From positions 1-29,663 of the forward strand of contig CAZIFF010000010.1 in the NCBI GenBank assembly GCA_964538345.1: a stretch of 29,663 bases of DNA, read 5' to 3'. Positions 15,900 to 22,869 of this stretch are shown in pieces; within the stretch, counting starts at the first letter, position 1; the number at the start of each line of letters is the position of its first letter. The translations under genes were made by a program, and so were the position numbers. Origin of the DNA: JAGOTN01 sp964538345. GTDB taxonomy: Bacteria; Patescibacteriota; Minisyncoccia; Phycocordibacterales; JAACPR01. Below the pieces are notes generated by a model. It was given only the letters and a program-made list of their open reading frames with translations, was not told the DNA's origin and ran no database searches.

Positions 15900-16262
15900 C
15901 TACCCTAATACATTTTTAACTTGCTCCTTTAGTGATTCTAGTGAAGTTTCTGATTTCAAAATATAACCACGAACACCCAATGTCATAGCTTCTGCTACAT
16001 TTGAATCATTGTCCATGTTTGTTGCAATTAAAACAGGAATTGAACCTTCACCATATTTTTCATTAAAATTTTTCAAAAAATCTATTCCACTCATTCCATT
16101 TAAATTTAAATCTAGAATAATTAGATCTGGCTTATCTGACTCTAAGGCCTTTAATGCTTCACTGCCGTTGATAGCATTAATCATTTCATAATCAACAGAA
16201 AGTAATTCATTTATTGATTTCACAAATGATTCTGTATCTTCAACTAATAGGATTTTTTTCAT
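15900..16262 (-). CDS. Single-domain response regulator (CheY-like)
   Basis: 120 residues, receiver domain only. The acidic pair E8-D9, phosphoacceptor D51 (IILDLNLNG), T81 (IATNMD) and K103 (ILKSE) are all in place. No output domain is attached, so it must act through protein contacts or a phosphorelay. It is divergent from a histidine kinase whose start lies 45 nt away, an obvious partner. It ends 37 bp before the ychF start on the same strand. Confidence 0.93.
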   Translation of the reverse strand: MKKILLVEDTESFVKSINELLSVDYEMINAINGSEALKALESDKPDLIILDLNLNGMSGIDFLKNFNEKYGEGSIPVLIATNMDNDSNVAEAMTLGVRGYILKSETSLESLKEQVKNVLG

Positions 16263-16283
16263 GTTAATATTATTTAAGTTGAT

Positions 16284-16305
16284 TTATAATCGCTTTAAAT
16301 TATAA
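16284..16305. promoter_or_regulatory. Face-to-face -10 boxes in an inverted repeat between regulator and kinase genes
   Basis: TTATAAT (16284-16290) and ATTATAA (16299-16305) form an inverted repeat. Each arm contains TATAAT on one strand, pointing at the kinase (plus) and the regulator (minus). The kinase ATG is 16 nt after its -10 and the regulator ATG is 36 nt after its own. The polymerase footprints would overlap. Confidence 0.5.
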
Positions 16306-16306
16306 C

Positions 16307-17614
16307 ATGTCTAAAAATAAAAATAAATTTCCCTTTTTATTAACAATAATCTTATTACTAGGTATATTCTCAACCTTTTATACTTATATAAATGTTCATC
16401 AAAATCAATTAGATAAATTTACCCAAAGAGCAGAATCAATTTCCTTAGCAATAAACCCAAATGAAATTTTACTTCTACAAGGAAATGAATCTGATTTAGA
16501 CTCAGAAAACTATATACAAATCAAAAAAAGATTAACCAATATAAGAGAAGCTAATAATGATTTTTCATTTGTTTACTTGATGGGCAGAAATCAAGATAAT
16601 TACTTTTTTTATGCTGACTCAGAAAGCTCAGAATCAGAAGACTACTCACCACCGGGACAGCTATATGAAGACGATTCTGAAGACTTAGATTATGTTTTTA
16701 AATACAAAAGACCAATTTCAACTTTCATATCAGATAGTTGGGGTTCTTGGATAAGTGCATCAGCACCAATTGTTCAAAATGGAGAAGTTATTGGAATCTT
16801 AGGTATAGATATAGATAAAAATTTATACATTCAAACAATTTTTGTATATACCATGATTCCAATATCTATAACTTTGATTTTATCAATCATAATTGCAGCA
16901 ATTTGGATTCTGGAAAAAAAGTCTAGAGAAATTTTAGAACTTAGATCAAACTTCGTGGCCATTGCTGCTCACGACTTAAGAAGTCCTTTGACCGGAATAA
17001 AATGGACTACTGAGCTTTTATTAAAAACAACACCTCCGATGTCTGAGGAGCAAATTACTTATGTAAAAGACATTGATAAGAGTAGCAATGTTTTAATGGA
17101 ATTTATAGAAGACCTTCTAGACGCTTCTTCTGTTGAAAAATCAAAATCAAAAGATCTAGTGAAAGAAAAAACTGATTTAATTTCATTGTTAAATCAATCT
17201 ATATTGCCTCTAGAATCAGTATTAAAAGAAAAAAATATTGAATTAATAAAACCCAAGGCAGAAATAACTATAAACTTAGACAAAGATAAAATGCGCCGAG
17301 TGTTTTCAAACATAATTTCAAATGCAATAAAATATTCTCCAAATGATTCTAAAATTGAAATCGAGATAGAGAAAGATAGAAACAATCTAATAATTTATTT
17401 CAAAGATCAAGGCATCGGAATACCAAAATCAGAACAAAAGAAAATATTTACTGGTTACTACAGAGCAAAGAATGCTAAATTTTTCACAACAAAAGGTACA
17501 GGATTAGGATTATTTTATTCCAGCAATATTATAAAAGCTCACGATGGACTACTATCTATTGATTCTGCCGAAAATAGAGGAACAACAATGATTGTGGAGC
17601 TTCCTATAGAGTAA
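16307..17614 (+). CDS. Membrane sensor histidine kinase with Cache-like sensor
   Basis: 435 residues. Membrane helices at about 10-28 and 179-201 frame an extracytoplasmic sensor of about 150 residues. Its second half (GSWISASAPIVQNGEVIGILGIDID) is typical of PDC/Cache domains. There is no clear HAMP domain. The HisKA phosphoacceptor is H222 in AAHDLRSPLTGI. The HATPase_c domain has N339 in the N-box, DQGIGIP (G1, 367-373) and GTGLGL (G2, 397-402). It should autophosphorylate on H222 and pass phosphate to D51 of the divergent regulator. The ligand is unknown. Its stop codon abuts the stop of the convergent 17615 gene with no gap. Confidence 0.93.
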   Translation: MSKNKNKFPFLLTIILLLGIFSTFYTYINVHQNQLDKFTQRAESISLAINPNEILLLQGNESDLDSENYIQIKKRLTNIREANNDFSFVYLMGRNQDNYFFYADSESSESEDYSPPGQLYEDDSEDLDYVFKYKRPISTFISDSWGSWISASAPIVQNGEVIGILGIDIDKNLYIQTIFVYTMIPISITLILSIIIAAIWILEKKSREILELRSNFVAIAAHDLRSPLTGIKWTTELLLKTTPPMSEEQITYVKDIDKSSNVLMEFIEDLLDASSVEKSKSKDLVKEKTDLISLLNQSILPLESVLKEKNIELIKPKAEITINLDKDKMRRVFSNIISNAIKYSPNDSKIEIEIEKDRNNLIIYFKDQGIGIPKSEQKKIFTGYYRAKNAKFFTTKGTGLGLFYSSNIIKAHDGLLSIDSAENRGTTMIVELPIE

Positions 17615-17839
17615 TTACTTACCCATCATCATTCTTTGTATTTCGTCCTTGTGTGACATAAATACAGACATAGCGGCATTTTGTTTTGGAACACCAGCTT
17701 TGATTTTAGATTGAATTTCTTTTGAAATTTGTTCAAAAAACTTAGGATTTTCTTCAATCATTTTTATAATCATTTCTTGTTGCTCTTTTGGAAGCCCTGC
17801 TAGTTGCTTCTTTAGCATCATTTTCATTAAAAAATTCAT
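17615..17839 (-). CDS. Small conserved-looking methionine- and lysine-rich protein
   Basis: 74 residues, helical and charged (LKKQLAGLPKEQQEMIIKMI), with no membrane helix or signal. The style matches small cytoplasmic proteins that I recall as widespread but unnamed in Patescibacteria. No function can be assigned. The stop directly abuts that of the convergent histidine kinase. It lies 24 bp downstream of the LapA-domain gene and probably shares its transcript. Confidence 0.65.
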   Translation of the reverse strand: MNFLMKMMLKKQLAGLPKEQQEMIIKMIEENPKFFEQISKEIQSKIKAGVPKQNAAMSVFMSHKDEIQRMMMGK

Positions 17840-17863
17840 AGGATTGATATAGTAACAAAACTT

Positions 17864-18181
17864 TTAATTTATCTCAATGTGACCCTCGCCTTCTTGCCCT
17901 AAACCAGGTGCTTCGTACTGAATTGGAGCCTCATTTAAACGATTTTTCAATCTTTCATTTTCCTTAAACAAATTTCTAGCTCTCCAACTACTTGAAATAA
18001 TTCTTGGCACAAAGATAATCATTCCAATAAGAAGACCGATTATTAAAGAAGAAATTATTATAAGAGCTACTGATCCTGTAAAATAATTTTCAAAAAATTT
18101 AACTGTAACAATGTCGTTGTTTTGAAAAGCAAAAACAACAGCTACCCCAGCCACCAAAACACCAATTATTGTTGAAAGCAT
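17864..18181 (-). CDS. LapA-domain (DUF1049) membrane protein
   Basis: 105 residues with two membrane helices (about 2-20 and 37-60). The pattern FAFQNNDIVTVKFF between the helices is the hallmark of the LapA/DUF1049 family. A short basic stretch and a helical tail (ARNLFKENERLKNRL) end in an acidic C-terminus. In proteobacteria LapA works in lipopolysaccharide assembly. CPR bacteria generally lack that pathway, so the role here is unknown. It sits 19 bp after mltG copy 2 in the same direction. Confidence 0.8.
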   Translation of the reverse strand: MLSTIIGVLVAGVAVVFAFQNNDIVTVKFFENYFTGSVALIIISSLIIGLLIGMIIFVPRIISSSWRARNLFKENERLKNRLNEAPIQYEAPGLGQEGEGHIEIN

Positions 18182-18200
18182 AATGAAAGATTATAACAAA

Positions 18201-19184
18201 TTATTTCAAATAGTAACTAACGTTTCTTTTGTGAGCATCGTATGTAGTAGCACAGTGAATTACGCGATTTCTGTCATGCAAATAGAATAAACACTTGGTG
18301 TCATTGGGACTCAACGCTGCTTCAATAGCTGCTTTTCCTGGATTAGAAATTGGTCCAGGTGGAAGACCGTCTTCTTGATATGTGTTATATGGAGACTCAA
18401 GATATTTATCATCAGCACGCACAGGTGGCCACCAACCATTTTCATCACTTCCTTTTACATATTGCAAAGTTGCATCTATTTGAAGTGGCATATCATTAAA
18501 AATTCTATTCCAAATAATCCCTGAAATTAATTTCATATCATTTTTCCCCGCTGCTTCTCTTTGTATTAAAGATGCAATTGTAATAATTTGTTCTAAATTT
18601 AAAACTCCTTCAGTTGTAGTTGAATACTTTGTCTCAACAATCTCTTCAACAGTTTCATTTAACTTTTCTTCCATTTGATTTCTAATTTCATATACAGAAT
18701 CATTTTTATGCACTAGATATTTTCCTGGAAAAAAGTAACCCTCTAAATTATCTAGCAAACAAATAGGATAATTTTCCGCGAATTCTTGTTTCTTTTTTTC
18801 ATCCCAATTTAATTTTTCTGCAAAAATTTCTGCCACCTCTTCTTTTCTCAAACCTTCATTAATTGCAACATATTTATATTCAGGAGAAGCCAGTGCTGCG
18901 AGCATGCTAAATGGCCCCATTTTTTCTTCCAAAGAAAAACCGCCCGACTCGATATCAAACCCCGCTTTTACAGCTAATTTTAAAATAAAATAAGATATAC
19001 CATTTGCAAAATAACCTCTATCATTTAATTCTTCCACAATCTCAGCGCTAGTTTTATCATCTGACAAAACCACAACTTCCCTTTGTTTCGTTTCTGATAC
19101 TGCATAAAAAATTGCAAAAATTAAAAGCAAAGGCACCAGCCACTTTAATATATTTTGCAAAGATGCAGAAAGTTTTTCTCTCAT
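18201..19184 (-). CDS. mltG: Endolytic transglycosylase MltG, copy 2
   Basis: 327 residues, one membrane helix (about 13-29) and the YceG domain. The catalytic glutamate is E210 in IASLIQREA. The family motif EDGLPPGPISNPGKAA is at about 271-286. It is well diverged from copy 1 at 5341-6339 (different N-terminal half), so this is an old paralogue or a separately acquired gene. It likely terminates glycan strands during peptidoglycan synthesis. ATG 19184 lies 10 nt after an extended -10. It leads a leftward group with the LapA-domain and small helical proteins. Confidence 0.92.
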   Translation of the reverse strand: MREKLSASLQNILKWLVPLLLIFAIFYAVSETKQREVVVLSDDKTSAEIVEELNDRGYFANGISYFILKLAVKAGFDIESGGFSLEEKMGPFSMLAALASPEYKYVAINEGLRKEEVAEIFAEKLNWDEKKKQEFAENYPICLLDNLEGYFFPGKYLVHKNDSVYEIRNQMEEKLNETVEEIVETKYSTTTEGVLNLEQIITIASLIQREAAGKNDMKLISGIIWNRIFNDMPLQIDATLQYVKGSDENGWWPPVRADDKYLESPYNTYQEDGLPPGPISNPGKAAIEAALSPNDTKCLFYLHDRNRVIHCATTYDAHKRNVSYYLK

Positions 19185-19194
19185 TTACTATTTA

Positions 19195-19203
19195 AGTATA
19201 GCA
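19195..19203 (-). promoter_or_regulatory. Extended -10 of mltG copy 2
   Basis: Minus strand TGCTATACT ends 10 nt before ATG 19184. The TGn extension can replace a poor -35. The spacing fits a very short or absent leader. Confidence 0.55.
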
Positions 19204-19252
19204 AATTAAATATGGTTAGTTTTTGTTTTTTTCCACGTTACAAAAGAAAAAC

Positions 19253-19271
19253 ATAACAGATAATCTGTTAT
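19253..19271. repeat. Perfect palindrome nested in a second inverted repeat
   Basis: ATAACAGAT-A-ATCTGTTAT is a perfect 9-bp inverted repeat around one base, the size of a repressor operator. It lies inside a wider 10-bp pair, TTAGTTTTTG (19216-19225) and CAAAAACTAA (19274-19283). It sits 45 bp upstream of the -35 of the 19421 gene and about 50 bp upstream of the -10 of mltG copy 2. Confidence 0.5.
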
Positions 19272-19315
19272 ATCAAAAACTAAAATTACTCAAACAACTT
19301 TGCAAAATCGTAAAT

Positions 19316-19344
19316 TTGACATATTTAACAATCGGTGTTATCTT
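19316..19344 (+). promoter_or_regulatory. Sigma-70 promoter of the 19421 gene
   Basis: TTGACA (19316-19321), a 17-nt spacer, and TATCTT (19339-19344) with a TG one base upstream (extended -10). Expected start near 19351, leaving a leader of about 70 nt. The leader lacks a Shine-Dalgarno and is C/A-rich before the ATG (ACTACTACCCAAAACAAG). Confidence 0.78.
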
Positions 19345-19420
19345 GCTTCGTAAGTCGATCCTTAGAAGTCTACCTTTTGGAAAGCGGCCCAACTGAACTA
19401 CTACCCAAAACAAGATCGAA

Positions 19421-19921
19421 ATGAAACTAATTCGTGTCGTCAAACTCGGAAAACCGTGCGGTGATATTGCCACCGGCCTCAGTGGACAAATGACCCACTG
19501 GATCATTGGCATGAGCCATTCGGTCGCCTACCTCTTCCAGCCTCGCGGGCTCAACCCCAAGGACGGTCAACCTGTCGAAAAAATCCACCTCGACAGCGGG
19601 CGCGTCAAGGCGGATGATGGTGATTGGGAGGAAGTCGAGGTACCCGTCGATATCCTGGGGACCCAGGTGACAGACAAGGCAAGTGGGTTTTCAGGGATGG
19701 CAACAGCCCTGATCATGCACTCTACAGGGTGCTTCCATGTCCAGATCCAACCCAGCGGTGTGATCCAAGAGACCAACTCTCCCATTGAGCGGAGAGACTT
19801 CGCTCTCGTGCAATGCGAAGGAGAAGCGATCCCTAAACTGGATGAGAAAGAGGAGAAGCGGAAGCGCCCCTCACCGGACGGTTCGGGTCTCGGAAGCCCC
19901 TTCAGCCGGGATGCACGGTAA
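19421..19921 (+). CDS. GC-rich orphan gene, two tandem phage-like repeats
   Basis: 166 residues. Residues about 7-62 and 76-131 are diverged copies of one small domain. Both have LG near the start, then D-x-A-S/T-G-L/F-S-G (DIATGLSG, DKASGFSG), T-x-x-I, and QP-x-G about 20 residues later. This resembles a short family from phages and prophages (pattern KLGxxxxDxxTGFxG) that I know only as hypothetical. The tail (140-166) is charged and low-complexity. The DNA is GC-rich (36 of 60 in 19501-19560). The gene has its own promoter and terminator and stands alone between mltG and tRNA-Ala, so recent acquisition is likely. ATG 19421 is the only sensible start. Confidence 0.7.
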   Translation: MKLIRVVKLGKPCGDIATGLSGQMTHWIIGMSHSVAYLFQPRGLNPKDGQPVEKIHLDSGRVKADDGDWEEVEVPVDILGTQVTDKASGFSGMATALIMHSTGCFHVQIQPSGVIQETNSPIERRDFALVQCEGEAIPKLDEKEEKRKRPSPDGSGLGSPFSRDAR

Positions 19922-19949
19922 CAAAAAACACCACAACCGCAAAAACAAA

Positions 19950-19980
19950 CACCGCCTCAGCAATGAGGCGGTGATTTTTT
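19950..19980 (+). terminator. Intrinsic terminator of the 19421 gene, shared with tRNA-Ala
   Basis: Perfect 10-bp stem CACCGCCTCA / TGAGGCGGTG closed by a GCAA tetraloop and followed by ATTTTTTAT. On the minus strand the stem is followed by a T-rich stretch, so it can also stop transcription coming from the tRNA. Confidence 0.9.
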
Positions 19981-19999
19981 ATAATATATAAGTTTTGTT

Positions 20000-20075
20000 T
20001 GGTGGACCTGACAGGATTCGAACCCGCTGCCTCCTCAGTGCAAGTGAGGCGCTCTACCAAGTGAGCTACAGGCCC
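20000..20075 (-). tRNA. tRNA-Ala (anticodon UGC)
   Basis: A complete cloverleaf is visible. The acceptor GGGCCTG pairs with CAGGTCC, giving the G3:U70 pair that is the identity element for AlaRS. D-arm GCTC/GAGC, anticodon arm CCTCA/TGAGG with loop CTTGCAC (anticodon TGC at 20042-20040), and T-arm GCGGG-TTCGAAT-CCTGT (outer pair G-T) follow. The 3' CCA is encoded (20002-20000). It lies downstream of ddl on the same strand, with a long hairpin ending 7 bp before its 5' end. Confidence 0.97.
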
Positions 20076-20081
20076 AAGTGA

Positions 20082-20114
20082 GGAACATAATGAAAATTTA
20101 TTTTCATTATTTCC
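20082..20114. repeat. Long hairpin just upstream of tRNA-Ala
   Basis: GGAA-c-ATAATGAAAA / TTTTCATTAT-TTCC forms a 14-bp stem with one bulged base and a TTTA loop. It has no T-run on the minus strand, so it is a weak terminator for ddl. A processing or promoter role for the tRNA is possible. The stretch beyond it (20115-20160) holds the palindrome GCAAGCTTGC and GGG/CCC partners but nothing I recognise. Confidence 0.5.
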
Positions 20115-20185
20115 GAACGCAGGGCCTGCAAGCTTGCTTACGGACCCATTTGTTCAGCCTTATTTTGGACATTTGATATTCTACC

Positions 20186-21151
20186 CTACTTTTTATTCAT
20201 TGCAAGGTCTATAACATGCTTTAAAAAAGCCTTGTAATTTGAGCCCAATTCAGATAATGATTTAGAAATTAACGTATTTTCACCCAACATTGGCAACGAA
20301 TTTGTCTCTAAAATATAAACACCTCTCTTAGGATGCACAATAAAATCACTTTTTGAATAATGTCTCAAACCAAGAGCACGATGCGCAGCAACAGCAGATC
20401 TTTGTAGATAGTCACTTTCTTCTCTATTCAAACAACCTGGACAAATATGTTTTGCTTGATTATTAATCTTTGAATCATAATCAAAAATTTCTTTTCCATC
20501 GGGCAAAACAATCTCCACCGGAAACATCGGGTATATTTCTTGATCTCTAAAATTTTCTAAAACACCAACACTCACCTCTTTACCCTTTATGTATTCTTCC
20601 ACCAAAACTTTATCAGTATGAACAAAAAGCGCAGATAAAGTATCTACCAAAGAATAAAAATCTTTCACGACAGAAATACCCAGAGAAGAACCTTTGTTCA
20701 ATGGCTTCACAATTAAAGGCAGCGGCATTTTTTTAAAAATTTCATAAGCAACCTTTTCTACATCATATGTTTTCTCAACAACAGCTGCCAAAGGTGTTTT
20801 TAATCCGATTGAATTAAAAATATCTCTAGCTCTATCTTTTTTAATGGCTTGCACAGCCCCAAAAGTCTTTGGTCCGGTAAAATTCACACCTAATTGCTCT
20901 AAAATTTGCTGGCATTTTCCATCTTCGCCGTATTCACCATGCATAGCATTGAAAACAACATCAACATCGCGCAACGCTTCAGCAGGAGAAAGACAAACAC
21001 CATTTTTATACCAATCGCCACACATGTCGATAACAATATCTGAAACTTTATATTCATCTTTTAGAGTTTCAATAACAGACTTTCCACTCTTCAAAGAGAT
21101 TTCATATTCACTAGATGGCCCACCGCGGAGCACAGCAATTTTCAATGTCAT
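20186..21151 (-). CDS. ddl: D-alanine--D-alanine ligase
   Basis: An ATP-grasp enzyme that makes the D-Ala-D-Ala terminus of the peptidoglycan stem. 321 residues, normal length. The N-terminal GGPSSEYEISLKSG (10-23) and AMHGEYGEDG motifs match Ddl. The ATP-grasp core has VKPLNKGSSLGISVV and VEEYIKGKEVSVGV, and the metal-binding end has YILETNSLPML. The last motif usually reads NTLPGMT, so this is a mild deviation. The product is a substrate type for the D,D-carboxypeptidase fused at 12571-13971. ATG 21151 lies 9 nt after TGCTATAAT, and the uvrC stop is 18 nt upstream. Confidence 0.95.
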   Translation of the reverse strand: MTLKIAVLRGGPSSEYEISLKSGKSVIETLKDEYKVSDIVIDMCGDWYKNGVCLSPAEALRDVDVVFNAMHGEYGEDGKCQQILEQLGVNFTGPKTFGAVQAIKKDRARDIFNSIGLKTPLAAVVEKTYDVEKVAYEIFKKMPLPLIVKPLNKGSSLGISVVKDFYSLVDTLSALFVHTDKVLVEEYIKGKEVSVGVLENFRDQEIYPMFPVEIVLPDGKEIFDYDSKINNQAKHICPGCLNREESDYLQRSAVAAHRALGLRHYSKSDFIVHPKRGVYILETNSLPMLGENTLISKSLSELGSNYKAFLKHVIDLAMNKK

Positions 21152-21160
21152 AATGCAAAT

Positions 21161-21169
21161 ATTATAGCA
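21161..21169 (-). promoter_or_regulatory. Extended -10 of ddl
   Basis: Minus strand TGCTATAAT, ending 9 nt before ATG 21151 and adjoining the uvrC stop codon. The -35 region is not conserved (CTTCAT), so the TG extension is probably important. It suggests a leaderless mRNA. Confidence 0.6.
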
Positions 21170-22366
21170 CTAGTTTTTGCCGTATGAAGATTTCCGCTGT
21201 TTATTTCTATAAAAACTTATGGCAAATCTATGTGCCTCACTGTTGGCTAGCAAAATGCTTTTTTGATTTTCTTTAATTAATTTTTCTGAGCCCAAAAACT
21301 TTTCGGGTTTATGAGATTCATTTTTCACAATATTCACCACAGGAATATCTTTTCCGATTTCTTTTAAAACTTTTAAGGCACAATTTCTTTGAGCGATACC
21401 TCCATCAATCACAATCAAATCAGGATTTTGCCATTCTTCATGTTTAAATCTTCTAGTCATTATTTCAAAAAGAGAACCAACATCATCACTTCTTTTAGCT
21501 GTGCGCAAAATAAATTTTCGATATTCTGATTTTTTAACTTCCCCATCTTCTATCACAGTCATTACTCCGACTGAATTTTTTCCCGATAAATGTGCAGCGT
21601 CATAAGCTTCAATTCTAAAGCCATCTGAGGAATCTTTTTCGTTTTTAAGGAGGGCAACATCGCGGATGTGATTTAGCGCAAAAATTTGATTACGCAGCTT
21701 TGCTGCGGACTCAAATTTTTGCGCTTTCGCTTCAATTTTCATTTCTTTTTCCAATTGTTTAATTAACTCTTGTTTTTTGCCTTTAAAAAACAATTTAATG
21801 TGTCGCAAACTATTTTTATATTTTTCCACCGCTTCTTTGTCAGAAGTATCTGGATTCAGACCAAGTTGCTTATACAGCCGACTATCAGATTCGTCGCTTC
21901 TAAAAGGAAAAATCTTTCTAATAATTTTCAATGCTTCACGAAGTTGATTTTGAGATGGAAATGGACCAAATACATCTTGATAACCAGAGGAATCAAAAGA
22001 AAGAGTTCGTCCACGCTCTATCAAAATCCGTGGGAATTTTTCTTTTGTAATAACAACAAAACTATAACTTTTATTATCTTTTTCTTTTGTATTTGCAATT
22101 GGTTGATATTTTTTAATTAGGTCAGCTTCCAAAATCAATGCTTCCAATACAGAATCAGTTTTTGTGAATTCAACATTATCTGCGCGTGTGACTGTATCCA
22201 AAATTAAAACACCGCGTGTCTTTATCAAATCTTTTGCAAAATAACTTTTCACACGATCACGCAAAGATGTTGCTTTTCCAATATATAAAATATCTTTACC
22301 AACCATAAAACGATACACCCCTGGCGCATCTGGCAAATCAATTTTCTTTAAATCTTCTGATTTCAT
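21170..22366 (-). CDS. uvrC: UvrC excinuclease subunit, short form without HhH and Fe-S cysteines
   Basis: 398 residues against roughly 600 in E. coli. The GIY-YIG 3'-incision domain (GVY 16-18, YIG 28-30), the UVR motif that binds UvrB (about 197-232) and the RNase-H-like 5'-incision domain are present. Its catalytic residues D256, D321 and H379 are visible. Two things are missing. The protein stops right after EAHRFAISFYRNKQ, where the C-terminal (HhH)2 domain should begin. The four cysteines that bind the [4Fe-4S] cluster after the GIY-YIG domain are absent; C329 is the only cysteine. The ddl gene starts 18 nt later, so there is no room for a lost tail. Confidence 0.93.
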   Translation of the reverse strand: MKSEDLKKIDLPDAPGVYRFMVGKDILYIGKATSLRDRVKSYFAKDLIKTRGVLILDTVTRADNVEFTKTDSVLEALILEADLIKKYQPIANTKEKDNKSYSFVVITKEKFPRILIERGRTLSFDSSGYQDVFGPFPSQNQLREALKIIRKIFPFRSDESDSRLYKQLGLNPDTSDKEAVEKYKNSLRHIKLFFKGKKQELIKQLEKEMKIEAKAQKFESAAKLRNQIFALNHIRDVALLKNEKDSSDGFRIEAYDAAHLSGKNSVGVMTVIEDGEVKKSEYRKFILRTAKRSDDVGSLFEIMTRRFKHEEWQNPDLIVIDGGIAQRNCALKVLKEIGKDIPVVNIVKNESHKPEKFLGSEKLIKENQKSILLANSEAHRFAISFYRNKQRKSSYGKN

Positions 22367-22414
22367 ATATTTTGTATTATTGCTTTTTTATATGAAATAA
22401 TCTAGGTTATAAGT

Positions 22415-22657
22415 ATGAAGTTCCTTAAATTACCATCCGGTTACAATGAGTACTCCTTGCTCACCAAACTCTGTTTCGTCATGCTATTTTTTCTGACCAT
22501 GAAGATACTCACCTGTACATTACTAGCCTTATTTGGCTCATTTGGTGTTTTCTGCATCATACTAGCTATTGGGTCAAAAGCAGGCGCAGTTTTCTACTCA
22601 GTATTAGTGTTTGCGACAATATTCCATCTTGTCTGGAAAACATATCCCAACTCTTGA
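22415..22657 (+). CDS. Small two-helix membrane protein
   Basis: 80 residues, unrecognised. Hydrophobic stretches at about 16-43 and 46-68 suggest two or three membrane helices. Lys and Tyr residues are at both ends. The start is ATG 22415, preceded by TTATAAGT, with no Shine-Dalgarno. It is divergent from uvrC (48 bp between starts) and followed by another tiny membrane protein. The base composition is slightly richer in GC than uvrC. It could be a real orphan gene or a short random frame. The hydrophobic pattern and the promoter-like upstream sequence favour a gene. Confidence 0.5.
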   Translation: MKFLKLPSGYNEYSLLTKLCFVMLFFLTMKILTCTLLALFGSFGVFCIILAIGSKAGAVFYSVLVFATIFHLVWKTYPNS

Positions 22658-22719
22658 AATAAAATTCAGAGTTTTTCTTTTAGTTGATTTTAGTATAAAT
22701 ATAATATAACATTTCTAAT

Positions 22720-22854
22720 GTGAGCACATTAGAATCAGGCTTGAATTCAAGAGATTGGAGAGGTCTTGCAAAACTAACCCTTACAGTAGTCTTTTTGCTG
22801 AAAGGTGTTGGCGCAGCAATACTTATCCTCGCTTATCAAATATTGTCAAAATGA
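22720..22854 (+). CDS. Tiny single-pass membrane protein
   Basis: 44 residues starting at GTG 22720 (STLESGLNSRDWRGLAK after the initiator), then one hydrophobic helix (LTLTVVFLLKGVGAAILILAY) and a short tail. TATAAT (22700-22705) lies 14 nt before the GTG. The stop is 15 bp before the convergent uvrA stop. The function is unknown. Polar head plus one helix is a common architecture of small regulatory membrane peptides, but that is only analogy. Confidence 0.45.
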   Translation: MSTLESGLNSRDWRGLAKLTLTVVFLLKGVGAAILILAYQILSK

Positions 22855-22869
22855 GTTGGCAATTTTTCT

